Origin: Halioglobus japonicus | GTDB lineage: Bacteria > Pseudomonadota > Gammaproteobacteria > Pseudomonadales > Halieaceae | Assembly: GCA_902705825.1 (NCBI GenBank) | Contig: CACSIL010000004.1 | Span: 87,899-129,010, forward strand | Direction: 5' to 3' | Length of the DNA: 41,112 nt | Part shown: in pieces, positions 25,728-33,876 of the stretch | Layout: every line of letters starts with the position of its first letter | How positions within the stretch are numbered: position 1 is the first letter of the stretch | Position numbers and translations under genes: made by a program | Notes under the pieces: model-generated | Told to the model about the DNA's origin: nothing | Database searches by the model: none | What the model saw: the letters and a program-made list of their open reading frames with translations, nothing else

Positions 25728-26702
25728 TCAGGCATCAGCAATTGTATTGCACTGTTTGCCAAGATCAATTTGACCATCGGGCGTGCTGATGGAAAGCTGC
25801 AAGACATCACCCGGTTGCAGGAAGCGAGATTGCGCTAACTGCGCCTGAGTAAATTTCCTGCGCCGCTTTTTGTCATCTTTGAGGTTCAGCACTACCGCCA
25901 GTGCAACTTTCAAACTTGTCCCCACCAACACCCCTCCCGGGGTGCCCGTTAACAGACAGTCGCCAGCTAACATGTCCGCAAAGTTGGAAATTTCAGCTAG
26001 CGTCTGCGCAGGACGATGGATAAGTAAATCGGTCGAAGCACACTGCCTGATCTCACCGTTAAGGCTTAGCGTCAGCTGCAGTGAATACAGCTGCTCGAAG
26101 TCAGGCTCATCCATCAGATACAACACAGGCCCCATGGGACAGAACGTGCGCTGGCTCTTCCCTCTGAACCACTGCAACATGGGCGAGCCAAACATAAGGT
26201 CGCGAGCTGAAACATCATTACATAGCACTAGCCCACCGACATACCTGGGAAGGTCAGCCTGCTGGATCGCAGTGGCTGCTACTATGTCTTGCTTGAGCAC
26301 CAATCCCAACTCAACCTCGTAATCCAACAGCTCGCAACCACGCGGCCGCAGGATCGTTTCGTTGGGGCCGGAGATACTTGAGGCCGCCTTCATAAAGATC
26401 AGGTTTTCGCCACTACTGGCTGCGGACACACCCGCCTCGACGCGATGATCAGCATAATTCAGGCCCTGACAAAAAAGCTGCACATTGCGCGCAACAGGCG
26501 AGTTGAATCGCGCCGTGTCGGCCGGGATAGCTTGCCCCCCTATCGCGGATTCAAAACCATCCCGATCTGAGAAGTAACTGGCCATCACTTCCCGATGATC
26601 GACATACGGCTTTTCGAGCGGGTAGATGGTCTCACCGCGCAATACGCCCCATGCACCAATCGTGGCCTCCCCAACAGAATAGTTTACAACTGACGTTCCC
26701 AC
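25728..26702 (-). CDS. Fumarylacetoacetate hydrolase (FAH)-family protein
   Basis: The 324-residue protein starts with GTG, with AGGAG nine bases upstream. The FAH core is seen in FCQGLNYADHRVEAG, LLDYEVELGLVLKQDIVAA with the metal-binding acidic residues, LCNDVSARDLMFG, KSQRTFCPMGPVL and LTGTPGGVLVG. Family members hydrolyse C-C bonds of acylpyruvates or act as hydratases, decarboxylases or isomerases in the lower parts of aromatic catabolism. Length and motif order fit the two-part FAH proteins with a poorly conserved N-terminus. It is the last gene of the TonB receptor operon. The substrate cannot be told from sequence. Confidence 0.9.
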   Translation of the reverse strand: MGTSVVNYSVGEATIGAWGVLRGETIYPLEKPYVDHREVMASYFSDRDGFESAIGGQAIPADTARFNSPVARNVQLFCQGLNYADHRVEAGVSAASSGENLIFMKAASSISGPNETILRPRGCELLDYEVELGLVLKQDIVAATAIQQADLPRYVGGLVLCNDVSARDLMFGSPMLQWFRGKSQRTFCPMGPVLYLMDEPDFEQLYSLQLTLSLNGEIRQCASTDLLIHRPAQTLAEISNFADMLAGDCLLTGTPGGVLVGTSLKVALAVVLNLKDDKKRRRKFTQAQLAQSRFLQPGDVLQLSISTPDGQIDLGKQCNTIADA

Positions 26703-26743
26703 AGGCTCTCGCTCCTAGTATGTTTCGCGTTGTAGCCAGAACA

Positions 26744-26763
26744 GGCTGACAGTGCTCTCAGCC
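26744..26763 (-). other. Hairpin between membrane-protein gene and FAH gene
   Basis: Perfect six-base arms GGCTGA and TCAGCC flank an eight-base loop in the 68-base gap. No T run follows, so it is more likely an mRNA-processing or stabilising hairpin than a terminator. Support is limited to the inverted repeat. Confidence 0.3.
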
Positions 26764-26770
26764 CCCTGAT

Positions 26771-27220
26771 TTAACCGCTGATGAGTAGAAATCCGGCCAG
26801 GTTGATGGACATCAAAATGGTGCCAAAAAACAGATTGGTGTCGATTTTGTAAACCTTTTCCCCCATCTTGAAGTGAAAAGGTTTTATACCGTTCACGTCG
26901 GCCAGTGCGCCACCGAACATCGACATAGAAGCCAGCGTCACGTAAAAAGCCGCACCCCAGATAAAGTTTAGTATCGCCGCCACCACAATATGCATGTGGT
27001 AATCCACCGCCGGGGTCCATAGCAAATACAGCGCGACAACCGATATTGATGAGTTATAGAGCACCTGCCATACCACATGGAAACGTGCATGCGGCGGCCA
27101 TAGCGGATTGGTGGCATGAGTCGCATTAAAATCGGCCTTGGCTGGCCCAAAAATCAACGCCACTGCCACCAGACTAAACAGCAACCGTGGTATCAGGTTC
27201 TGGTCAAATAAAGAATCCAT
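26771..27220 (-). CDS. Small four-helix membrane protein (DUF6640-like)
   Basis: The 149-residue protein has four predicted hydrophobic helices, about residues 9-25, 52-70, 78-102 and 130-148. Between the first two lies the motif FNATHATNPLWPPHARFHVVWQ in conserved-looking polar sequence. This resembles, from memory, the DUF6640 group of small membrane proteins with an ADWNxTHxxNPxWPPHARFH pattern, but the match is not certain. No enzymatic residues are assigned. It lies 77 bases after the SDR gene and 68 before the FAH gene, so it is probably co-expressed with the catabolic enzymes. A role in substrate or product movement or as a membrane-bound enzyme is possible, but not shown. Confidence 0.75.
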   Translation of the reverse strand: MDSLFDQNLIPRLLFSLVAVALIFGPAKADFNATHATNPLWPPHARFHVVWQVLYNSSISVVALYLLWTPAVDYHMHIVVAAILNFIWGAAFYVTLASMSMFGGALADVNGIKPFHFKMGEKVYKIDTNLFFGTILMSINLAGFLLISG

Positions 27221-27297
27221 ATCACTCTCCTCCGCTGAGCGGACTTTTCAGGTTTGCGATGGCGGGCCAGGCATGAACACCCAGCCCTCCCACACCG

Positions 27298-28077
27298 CTA
27301 GATCAGGCCGTCGTAAGAACCGCCATCCAACTGCAGGTTCTGTCCCGAAATGTAACCGGCCTGGGCAGAACATAAAAAAGCGCAGGCATCGCCAAACTCG
27401 TTTGGCTGACCCAATCGATTCGCAGCAATCGTTGCCGCCATCTGGGCCCGTGCCTCGTCGCGGGTAATGCCCTGTATCGACATCGCCAGTTGGGCCATCT
27501 GCTCCTGCCTGTCTGTATCAAATCGCTCCGGCAGCATATTGTTGATCGACACATTGTCTCGGGCGACCTCCTTGGACAGCCCCTTGCTGAAGGCGGTGAG
27601 CGCCGAACGCGCCGATGTGGATAAGCCCATGGCAGGGTGGGGCGACTTGACCATGGCCGACGTGATATTCACGATCCGACCAAAACGACGACTGCGCATC
27701 CCGTCCACCACCGCCTGGATCAACAGCACAGGCACCAACATGTTGGCCTGCAATGCCGACAGCCAGGCCGCCTCGTCCCACTGGCTGTAATTTCCTGGCG
27801 GCGGGCCTGCATTATTGTTGACCAGTATGTCGGGTTCAGCACAGGCGTTCAGCAGCGCCTGTCGTCCCTCAGCGGTATTGATATCGGCGCATACTGCCTT
27901 CACCTCGCCACCACCAAGTGCTGACAGTGCCTCTTGTGTTGCCAGCAGCGATGCCGAATCTCGGCCGTTGATAACCACGTTGCACCCCTCCTTAACCAGA
28001 GAGTTGGCACAGGCTCTACCCAGACCTCTCGACGAGGCACACACAATGGCGTTACGCCCTTTCAGTCCCAAATCCAT
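27298..28077 (-). CDS. Short-chain dehydrogenase/reductase-family protein with atypical catalytic motif
   Basis: This 259-residue Rossmann protein has the cofactor loop ASSRGLGRA (about 14-22), VINGRD typical of NADP binding, and the structural VNNNAGPPPG (about 86-95). At the place where classical SDRs have Tyr-xxx-Lys, it reads STSARSALTAFSKGLSKEV, so Ser153 replaces Tyr and Arg157 replaces Lys. This is a known SDR subgroup pattern (LSNxxRxxLxGxxKTLA), often annotated as 3-oxoacyl reductase. Chemistry may therefore differ from ordinary alcohol oxidation. The ATG follows the monooxygenase TAG stop directly, indicating translational coupling, so it may act on the product of that enzyme. Confidence 0.9.
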   Translation of the reverse strand: MDLGLKGRNAIVCASSRGLGRACANSLVKEGCNVVINGRDSASLLATQEALSALGGGEVKAVCADINTAEGRQALLNACAEPDILVNNNAGPPPGNYSQWDEAAWLSALQANMLVPVLLIQAVVDGMRSRRFGRIVNITSAMVKSPHPAMGLSTSARSALTAFSKGLSKEVARDNVSINNMLPERFDTDRQEQMAQLAMSIQGITRDEARAQMAATIAANRLGQPNEFGDACAFLCSAQAGYISGQNLQLDGGSYDGLI

Positions 28078-29808
28078 CTATGCCACCTTTTCCGCTTTCA
28101 ATAAGGGGTTACACAACTGCGCTGCCAGTGCTGCGCACAAACGTTGCTTCGCATCGCCCATCGGGCGCTCGAACACTGCCGCAATATGGCCATCCGGACG
28201 AATCAGCAGAGCGCCTGTATCCGCCAGTGCCGCCTGCTCTCCCCAGGCCTCGTGCAGCCCGACAAAGTCAGCGCCTTCACACAGGCAGAGTACGGGGATA
28301 TCGATACTATTCAGAAGCGCTCGCCAGCCCTGTTGACCGGCGGTCACCAGCAGCGAGAACTGATTTACAGGGAGCTGCTCAAGAATCGATACAGCACTGT
28401 CGCCCTCACCCTTCAGCCAAAAATGCGGCAGGTGACTGCCGGGGCTATAGCTCGGCCGATAATCACTGATATCTATGCCGGGCTCACTGCGCCAGGCTTC
28501 ATCCGCATAGCTGTAACCCAGCTGCAATCCGAGACTGTCAAAGTGCGGACGCTGAACCTCTATCGCCGCCTTGAGCTCGGGTGAGGTGAGTGCCTCACTG
28601 CAGATTTTTTCAAAATGCAGTTTCTGCTGGTCTGTATTGTCACCGTACAAATAGGCAAACAGATCGAACATCTTTACAGCGTTGTGCAAGCTCTGAGTAC
28701 TGTTCACCTCTGCAACGGCCTTGCGTTCTGCCTCGTAACTATCCAGCAACGCAGGTTCAGCCCAGCCATTTTCGATTGCCGCGATCTTCCAACACAGATT
28801 CTGTACATCGCCCACGCCAGTATTCAGCCCGAGCCCACCGGTAGGAGGAAACCGGTGAGCGGCATCGCCAACCAGAAAAATTCGCCCTCGGCGGTACTCA
28901 TTGGCGACCTGGCTGGACATCACCCAGGGGCTGACATTACATATCGTGATATGCCCTACCGGCTTGCCAACAGCTTTGCGAATCAGGTCGATGCAGGTAT
29001 CGACATCAAAATTATCGCGTGTGTGTTCTGCTGGATCACAGCGCTGCATGAGCACCCAGTTGTCCGCATGGTCATAGGCGATCATCATGGCGGAAATATC
29101 CGGATGACAGAGGAAGTAGAGTATTCCGGGATTGGCAGCGACCAGTTCCGACAAATCTGCACGAAAGTGAATCATCATATAGTGCTCAATCGCCTCGGGG
29201 CCTTCCATCGTGATTCCGAGTCTGTCCCGTATCCTGGAATTGGCGCCATCAGCAGCCAGCAGATACTGGCTGCGAACGATCACGGGGCTGGCTGCACTCT
29301 TGAGCTCTACCTGCACGCTGACACCGTCAGCATCCTGCGCCACGTCAGTACAGGTGCAGCCGCGCAAAACACTGATGTCGTTTCGCTGATCGATAGCCTG
29401 GGAAAGCAGTTGCTCAAAACGTGGCTGGGCAATATTGGCCAGTGGGTAGGGCGTCAGTGCGCGCACTGCATCATCCTGCCTTTCGTAGGGCAGCGCGCCG
29501 AGGGCGACGCCCGACAGGCTGGACATAAACTGTACCAGACCGCCCTGCGATGCTGGGGCCGCCAGACGATAAAATTCGTCCATCGCCAGGCCAACGCTGG
29601 CACAGATTTCCAGAGTTCGCGGATTAACAGCATGCGCTTTAGGTGCCGTACTGCGCTCTACTCGCCGCTCAACGATGGTAGACGCGATACCCTGATGGGA
29701 TAACAATAGAGCGGCAAGCTGTCCGGCTGGACCCGCGCCCACTATCAAGACGGGCGTCTCAATCTTTACCGGAGCATGCGATTGGCCAGTCTGTTCTACT
29801 GCGTTCAA
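28078..29808 (-). CDS. FAD-dependent aromatic-ring-type monooxygenase (class A, PheA/TfdB/MhpA-like)
   Basis: This is a flavoprotein hydroxylase of 576 residues from the chosen TTG start, or 585 from an in-frame GTG at 29835. GGGAGG lies six bases before the TTG and nothing similar precedes the GTG. The FAD-binding GxGxxG is VLIVGAGPAGQ (about 20-30), followed by VERRVERSTAPKAHAVNPRTLE. ADGANSRIRDRLG is the DG motif, and GDAAHRFPPTGGLGLNTGVGD the GD motif that closes the FAD site. A thioredoxin-like C-terminal domain is likely. Such enzymes hydroxylate phenolic rings with NAD(P)H and oxygen. The SDR and FAH genes downstream suggest further breakdown of the hydroxylated product, but no ring-cleavage dioxygenase is present here. 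Confidence 0.92.
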   Translation of the reverse strand: MNAVEQTGQSHAPVKIETPVLIVGAGPAGQLAALLLSHQGIASTIVERRVERSTAPKAHAVNPRTLEICASVGLAMDEFYRLAAPASQGGLVQFMSSLSGVALGALPYERQDDAVRALTPYPLANIAQPRFEQLLSQAIDQRNDISVLRGCTCTDVAQDADGVSVQVELKSAASPVIVRSQYLLAADGANSRIRDRLGITMEGPEAIEHYMMIHFRADLSELVAANPGILYFLCHPDISAMMIAYDHADNWVLMQRCDPAEHTRDNFDVDTCIDLIRKAVGKPVGHITICNVSPWVMSSQVANEYRRGRIFLVGDAAHRFPPTGGLGLNTGVGDVQNLCWKIAAIENGWAEPALLDSYEAERKAVAEVNSTQSLHNAVKMFDLFAYLYGDNTDQQKLHFEKICSEALTSPELKAAIEVQRPHFDSLGLQLGYSYADEAWRSEPGIDISDYRPSYSPGSHLPHFWLKGEGDSAVSILEQLPVNQFSLLVTAGQQGWRALLNSIDIPVLCLCEGADFVGLHEAWGEQAALADTGALLIRPDGHIAAVFERPMGDAKQRLCAALAAQLCNPLLKAEKVA

Positions 29809-29840
29809 GTTAATCCTCCCATTGTTCCCCGTCACAAGCG

Positions 29841-32126
29841 TTACTTGCCAAAGCGATAGCTGGCAGAGAGCTCAATGCGGCGCGGATACTCATAGTTGCC
29901 ATAATAAACGCCGGGCACTGCGAGCGTCGGCCCGCCAAAATTCATCGTGTGCTTATCACTGAGATTCATTCCCGCGATGGCCACTAACCAGCGCTCGTCT
30001 GAACTCTCAACAGCCACGCGCATGTTGTATTTCCAGAAGTCACCCTGGACCAGATAGGTATCCAGCGTGGGCAATACACTGAACTCGTCCTGATAGACTG
30101 CTTCGGTTCGCGCACTGAAATGGAGCACGTCACCCACAGGTACGTTGTATTCAACAAACAGTGTGCCGCTCCACTGGGGTGCAAACTCCAGTGACTCCCC
30201 TGACATATCCTGAAATGCACCGTTGTTCGCGACACAGGAGCCCCGCCACTGGTTGGTGTCTGCGGGACAACTGGAATCAAATTCGTCATAGGTAGCATCG
30301 AGGTAAGCGAGATTTGTACCTAGCATCCATTGATCGCTCAGCGCGTATAGCGCATCAAGCTCAACACCCTGCGATGTGGCCTTACCGGCATTGCCCACTT
30401 CAAAACTGGTGCCATTGAAAGATGAAACCTGCAGGTCATCGTATTGAGTATGAAACACCGCGAGGTTAATGCGGGCTGCTCCGTCAAGGAGATCGGATTT
30501 CAGGCCGAACTCGAAGTTCTCTGCCGTCTCGTCCCCGTACTCAAAATTGTCGCCGGAGCGATCGCTGCTGTTATAGCCTCCGGACTTACTTGCCCTGGCC
30601 CATGTGAAGTAGACCATTGCGCTGTCTGTGACATCCCATTGCAAGGTGAAAGTAGGATCGAGATTGCTTTCCCCACGATTCCCTTTGTTGGAATAATTAC
30701 TTGAGTCGAATTCTTGTTGCAGGATCGCCAGGGCAAAAGGGTCCGTCAGTGGCTGATCGGTTTCATACTGGTAAATAACCTGTGAGGCTTTGGCTTTCTT
30801 GCTTTCAGAGGAATAGCGCAAGCCTGAGATTGCCCGAATCGACTCGGTGAAATTCCAGGTTCCCTGGGCAAAGGCCGACCAGGAAGAGGCATCCTCTTTG
30901 TAATCGATGCTACCTGTGGAACGGATAACAGGCGCATTCACGTCGAGCGGGTTTTCGGGCAGTTTCAATGTCCTGTCGACATAGAATAAACCGGCAACGT
31001 AGTCGAACCTCTCTCCCAATGGAGAGGTGACGCGCAGCTCCTGGGTGTACTGCTCAAACTCTTCATGGGTGTCCCATTTAAGAAAATCCACCACACTGTT
31101 ATCCATATCGGAGAACCCCTTGCGCGTATACTCGGAGTAGCTGCCGAGATACGTCAGATCAAACTCGCCTATGGCCTGTGACACTTCCCATGTGTAGTTC
31201 GATGCATCCTGACGCAAGCGGTTGATATCGTTCTGATAACTGTGGTCATTAAGCGTGAAGTCCTCGCCGCCCGCCTCCATGCCAGCGAGCAGTGAAGCGG
31301 CCAGCGCGTCACCGGGAAAGGGCGGCAATGGCGCAGCGTAATCTCTATCGCTGATCTGGAAGCTTGTACCTTTCTCCTTGTAGTCCGAGGATTCTGCCTT
31401 GAACATGACGCGGGTACTGTCAGTAGCCTCCCAAACGAGTGTTCCGCGCAATACCTGGGCATCGTTCCTCGGGTAGGTTTCGCGGGTTGTCTTATTGTCA
31501 ACGTAGGCCCCGCTCTCTGCCGTTTTGGCGACTAGCCGGACAAACAGGTTGTCTGTCAGAGGACCGGACACGAGGCCTGTCAGTTCATTCCCGTCGTACT
31601 CGAACTCATAGGTGCCGGAGATTTCCGCCTCAAATTCGTCGGTGGGCTTTGCCGTAATAACGCTAACAGCTCCCGCGATACTGTTCTTGCCAAACAGCAC
31701 CCCCTGCGGTCCGCGCAAGACTTCAACACGTTCAAGATCCAGAAATGGTGCCTGAAACATCGCGGCCCGTGCCGCGTAGATACCGTCTATATACAGGCCT
31801 ACTGACTGCTCAAAAGAGATAGTTCCGGCGCCACTTCCCAGCCCCCGGATAACAATAGAGTTCACCCCCGGTGAGTCACTGACATTGAGATTAGGGATCA
31901 TCACAGCCAGATCCTCCATGTTCTGCATACCATTGTTACGGATCATTTCACCCGATATGGCACTCACAGAGATGGGGACATCCTGTAGGCTCTCCACCCG
32001 CTTCTGCGCCGTAACGACAACTTCCTCCAACTGTGAGGCACTCACCGGCGTTGCCGTGATGACCAACGCAGCGATCCCGATTACCGCACTTGCACTGAAC
32101 TTCCAGAAAAATTCGTTCCCAGGCAT
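29841..32126 (-). CDS. TonB-dependent outer-membrane receptor
   Basis: The 761-residue protein has a signal peptide (FSASAVIGIAALVITATPVSA) and then the TonB box EEVVVTAQKR just after cleavage. The plug domain is clear from VPISVSAISGEMI through SIVIRGLGSG and VEVLRGPQGVLFGKNSIAGAV. A 22-strand beta-barrel follows, and the protein ends in the aromatic-rich SASYRFGK. The EEVVVTAQKR start and the SVGLYIDGIY plug are typical of the large proteobacterial receptor group often placed next to catabolic genes, not of classical siderophore receptors. It leads the five-gene operon, so it probably imports the operon's substrate (inference). The stop is 32 bases before the monooxygenase TTG start. Confidence 0.95.
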   Translation of the reverse strand: MPGNEFFWKFSASAVIGIAALVITATPVSASQLEEVVVTAQKRVESLQDVPISVSAISGEMIRNNGMQNMEDLAVMIPNLNVSDSPGVNSIVIRGLGSGAGTISFEQSVGLYIDGIYAARAAMFQAPFLDLERVEVLRGPQGVLFGKNSIAGAVSVITAKPTDEFEAEISGTYEFEYDGNELTGLVSGPLTDNLFVRLVAKTAESGAYVDNKTTRETYPRNDAQVLRGTLVWEATDSTRVMFKAESSDYKEKGTSFQISDRDYAAPLPPFPGDALAASLLAGMEAGGEDFTLNDHSYQNDINRLRQDASNYTWEVSQAIGEFDLTYLGSYSEYTRKGFSDMDNSVVDFLKWDTHEEFEQYTQELRVTSPLGERFDYVAGLFYVDRTLKLPENPLDVNAPVIRSTGSIDYKEDASSWSAFAQGTWNFTESIRAISGLRYSSESKKAKASQVIYQYETDQPLTDPFALAILQQEFDSSNYSNKGNRGESNLDPTFTLQWDVTDSAMVYFTWARASKSGGYNSSDRSGDNFEYGDETAENFEFGLKSDLLDGAARINLAVFHTQYDDLQVSSFNGTSFEVGNAGKATSQGVELDALYALSDQWMLGTNLAYLDATYDEFDSSCPADTNQWRGSCVANNGAFQDMSGESLEFAPQWSGTLFVEYNVPVGDVLHFSARTEAVYQDEFSVLPTLDTYLVQGDFWKYNMRVAVESSDERWLVAIAGMNLSDKHTMNFGGPTLAVPGVYYGNYEYPRRIELSASYRFGK

Positions 32127-32210
32127 TATTTTTACCTTTTTTGACGGCCAAACGACTAACAGAGACAGCGTATGGGTCTACAATCCAAGTGAACGTTAAA
32201 CCATATTTGT

Positions 32211-32227
32211 ACATCTGTCCACTATTG
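32211..32227 (-). promoter_or_regulatory. Candidate TetR operator upstream of the TonB receptor operon
   Basis: The 17 bases match the motif upstream of the tetR gene at 14 positions, and the site lies about 85-100 bases before the receptor ATG. On the minus strand it contains GTGGACA, a possible -35 box, so a bound repressor could block RNA polymerase. The link to the TetR protein is inferred. Confidence 0.4.
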
Positions 32228-32572
32228 GATATATGGCTTGCATTGTTCTGTCGTGTTATCTGTTTCTAAAAGCGAGAGGACACCGCCACCAGGAGACACG
32301 ATGGGATGCCTATTGTTGCAACAGGTAAACGGGATAAGACGCGGTTGTCGCAAGACGAAGCCGGGGACAAAATCGGGCACAGCCCGGGCCAGAACCTGTG
32401 GCCCAAACTACAGATTGCGGGGCTGCAGAAACAGGAAGGAGTTAGCCGGCGCGGGTGTCCGTTGGCGTTATCAGGATAAGCGGGGGCGGTTATTTACAGT
32501 AATACTCTTGCCCCATATCCCCTTTGCGCGGGGTTATCTTTGGCCACAGGACTGGGCGGGCGATGGGTGTCT

Positions 32573-32604
32573 GTCGGGTAACGGGCCCCAGCCTGAGACC
32601 CGAC
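32573..32604 (-). terminator. Possible weak terminator hairpin after the exported-protein gene
   Basis: Perfect seven-base arms GTCGGGT and ACCCGAC surround an 18-base GC-rich loop, 15 bases after the stop codon of the minus-strand gene. There is no T run, so intrinsic termination is uncertain. Confidence 0.3.
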
Positions 32605-32619
32605 TGTGCACGACTTTCG

Positions 32620-33165
32620 CTACTGTTGGCCTTGAGAAAATGCCGCGTTTAACTGCGCTGGCAATCCCTTAATACTGCCTGACATGAGCATGCTCCAATC
32701 GTCACCATTTTTCTTCAGCGACACGACTTCCATTGCTTCAACGTCGATTTCCCCAACACTGACTCGATTCCGGGTGACAAGATGCGCAATGTTATCGCCC
32801 TCTTTAACCTCTCCGAGTATTTCGACGCCTTCGAAGTTCATTCCTCCGACCTGGTCAGCTTGCTGCATGATAAAGTTGAATATGCCTGAGAAAAACTCAA
32901 CATCACTCACCGCACTAATGCTCTCAACTGTTTGGGAGGGGCCAAAAAATGTCTGAACAAACTGAGTTTGCGCTTCTGGGGGAAGCCCCTTATAGAACTC
33001 CATTGTAGTCCTGAATTCTTTGAGTTGAGCCGGGTCAAAATGACCGGCGGCGGCTGAGAAGTTGCGATTGTTGATGTCGGAGAAATACTCCAATGCACGA
33101 TCACTGGCTGTTTCAGCCCATGCAACATTCGTCACTAAAATGGCAAGCAGTATTAAATACTTCAT
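32620..33165 (-). CDS. Exported protein of unknown function
   Basis: This 181-residue protein begins MKYLILLAILVTNVAWA, a clear signal peptide cleaved about residue 17. The mature part is acidic and mixed alpha/beta: helices around ALEYFSDINNRNFSAAAGHF and later alternating strands such as AHLVTRNRVSVGEIDVEAMEVVSLKK and WSMLMSGSIKGLP. This general shape resembles NTF2-like or DUF4864-like periplasmic proteins, but no family is recognised with confidence. GAGAG lies about ten bases before the ATG. A GTTCACTA-containing motif lies about 80 bases upstream of the start, similar to the presumed TetR operators. Function unknown. Confidence 0.7.
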   Translation of the reverse strand: MKYLILLAILVTNVAWAETASDRALEYFSDINNRNFSAAAGHFDPAQLKEFRTTMEFYKGLPPEAQTQFVQTFFGPSQTVESISAVSDVEFFSGIFNFIMQQADQVGGMNFEGVEILGEVKEGDNIAHLVTRNRVSVGEIDVEAMEVVSLKKNGDDWSMLMSGSIKGLPAQLNAAFSQGQQ

Positions 33166-33317
33166 AATTGGACTCTCTTTATTATTTAAAAATGAAACCT
33201 GTGGGCAGGAGGGATTGGTGGTTTCTGAACTCGGCGGCTAAATCCACCTTAGTGAACAGTCTTTGATAGTAAACAAGCGATAGCCATCATGGAAGGGCGC
33301 TAACGCTGTATCTCAAC

Positions 33318-33716
33318 TCAGGCTAGAAACCCCAGAACCATCAATGCCGCCAGACAAATCAGCGCCACACCGAATATTATCGACCTCAACAGCTTGATAT
33401 TAAAGTAATAGCACAAGGCATAGGCCGCCCTGGACATCACAAAGCCCCAGGCTGCATACCCAGTGTACTGCGGTGACGCTTTAGCAAAAATACAAAACAC
33501 CACAGCCAGAATAAAGATTGCGATGCTTTCATTGGAATTGGCCACCGTGCGTGTCACCCGAAACAGCAGATTATCGTGATCCGTGGCGATGGCGGCACCG
33601 GGAATATGACCGGATCGAATGCCTACTGCGTCAGCTACAAGTAGTTGGCAAAACAGCAGCAGAGACATCGCTCCCATTGCGGAGATTGTGCCCTGATAAG
33701 CCTGCAATATATCCAT
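33318..33716 (-). CDS. MAPEG-family membrane protein
   Basis: The 132-residue protein has four hydrophobic helices and resembles the MAPEG family (membrane-associated proteins in eicosanoid and glutathione metabolism). FRVTRTVANSNESIAIFIL (about 53-71) matches the conserved second-helix region RxxrahxNxxE, and SRAAYALCYYFNIKLLRSIIFG matches the C-terminal RxxYxxxYxxxxxxxR pattern. Bacterial members have varied or unknown activities, some glutathione-dependent. It sits alone on the minus strand between the exported-protein and lipoprotein genes with gaps of about 150 bases on each side, so no clear operon partner is seen. Confidence 0.8.
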   Translation of the reverse strand: MDILQAYQGTISAMGAMSLLLFCQLLVADAVGIRSGHIPGAAIATDHDNLLFRVTRTVANSNESIAIFILAVVFCIFAKASPQYTGYAAWGFVMSRAAYALCYYFNIKLLRSIIFGVALICLAALMVLGFLA

Positions 33717-33876
33717 TTGATGCTTGATGCCTTAGGGGGAGTAAGACGAATGCTACACCCCGCGCCCGCGGGAAACAACATGCCTGAGGCGATCGCTTAC
33801 CCTCTCACGCACCGCAACACTGATGCGCAAGAGCCGGAGAAGCCGCGCCGCGAATCAGCGCGCTGCCTATAACCGC

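Larger units (their letters stand above)
32127..32619. other. 493-base intergenic region upstream of the TonB receptor
   Basis: The part next to the receptor gene holds the candidate operator at 32211-32227 and probably its promoter. The rest up to the next gene shows no recognised coding sequence. A plus-strand open frame at 32238-32672 has no family motif, is rich in Arg, Gly and Cys, and overlaps the opposite gene, so it is not called. A hairpin lies at 32573-32604. Confidence 0.5.

Noticed and set aside
28615..29703. 362-residue plus-strand open frame
   Set aside because: It is fully antisense to the FAD monooxygenase gene and shows no protein family features.
32238..32672. 144-residue plus-strand open frame in the receptor upstream region
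   Set aside because: No family motif, Arg/Gly/Cys-rich composition, and it overlaps the 3' end of the opposite exported-protein gene.
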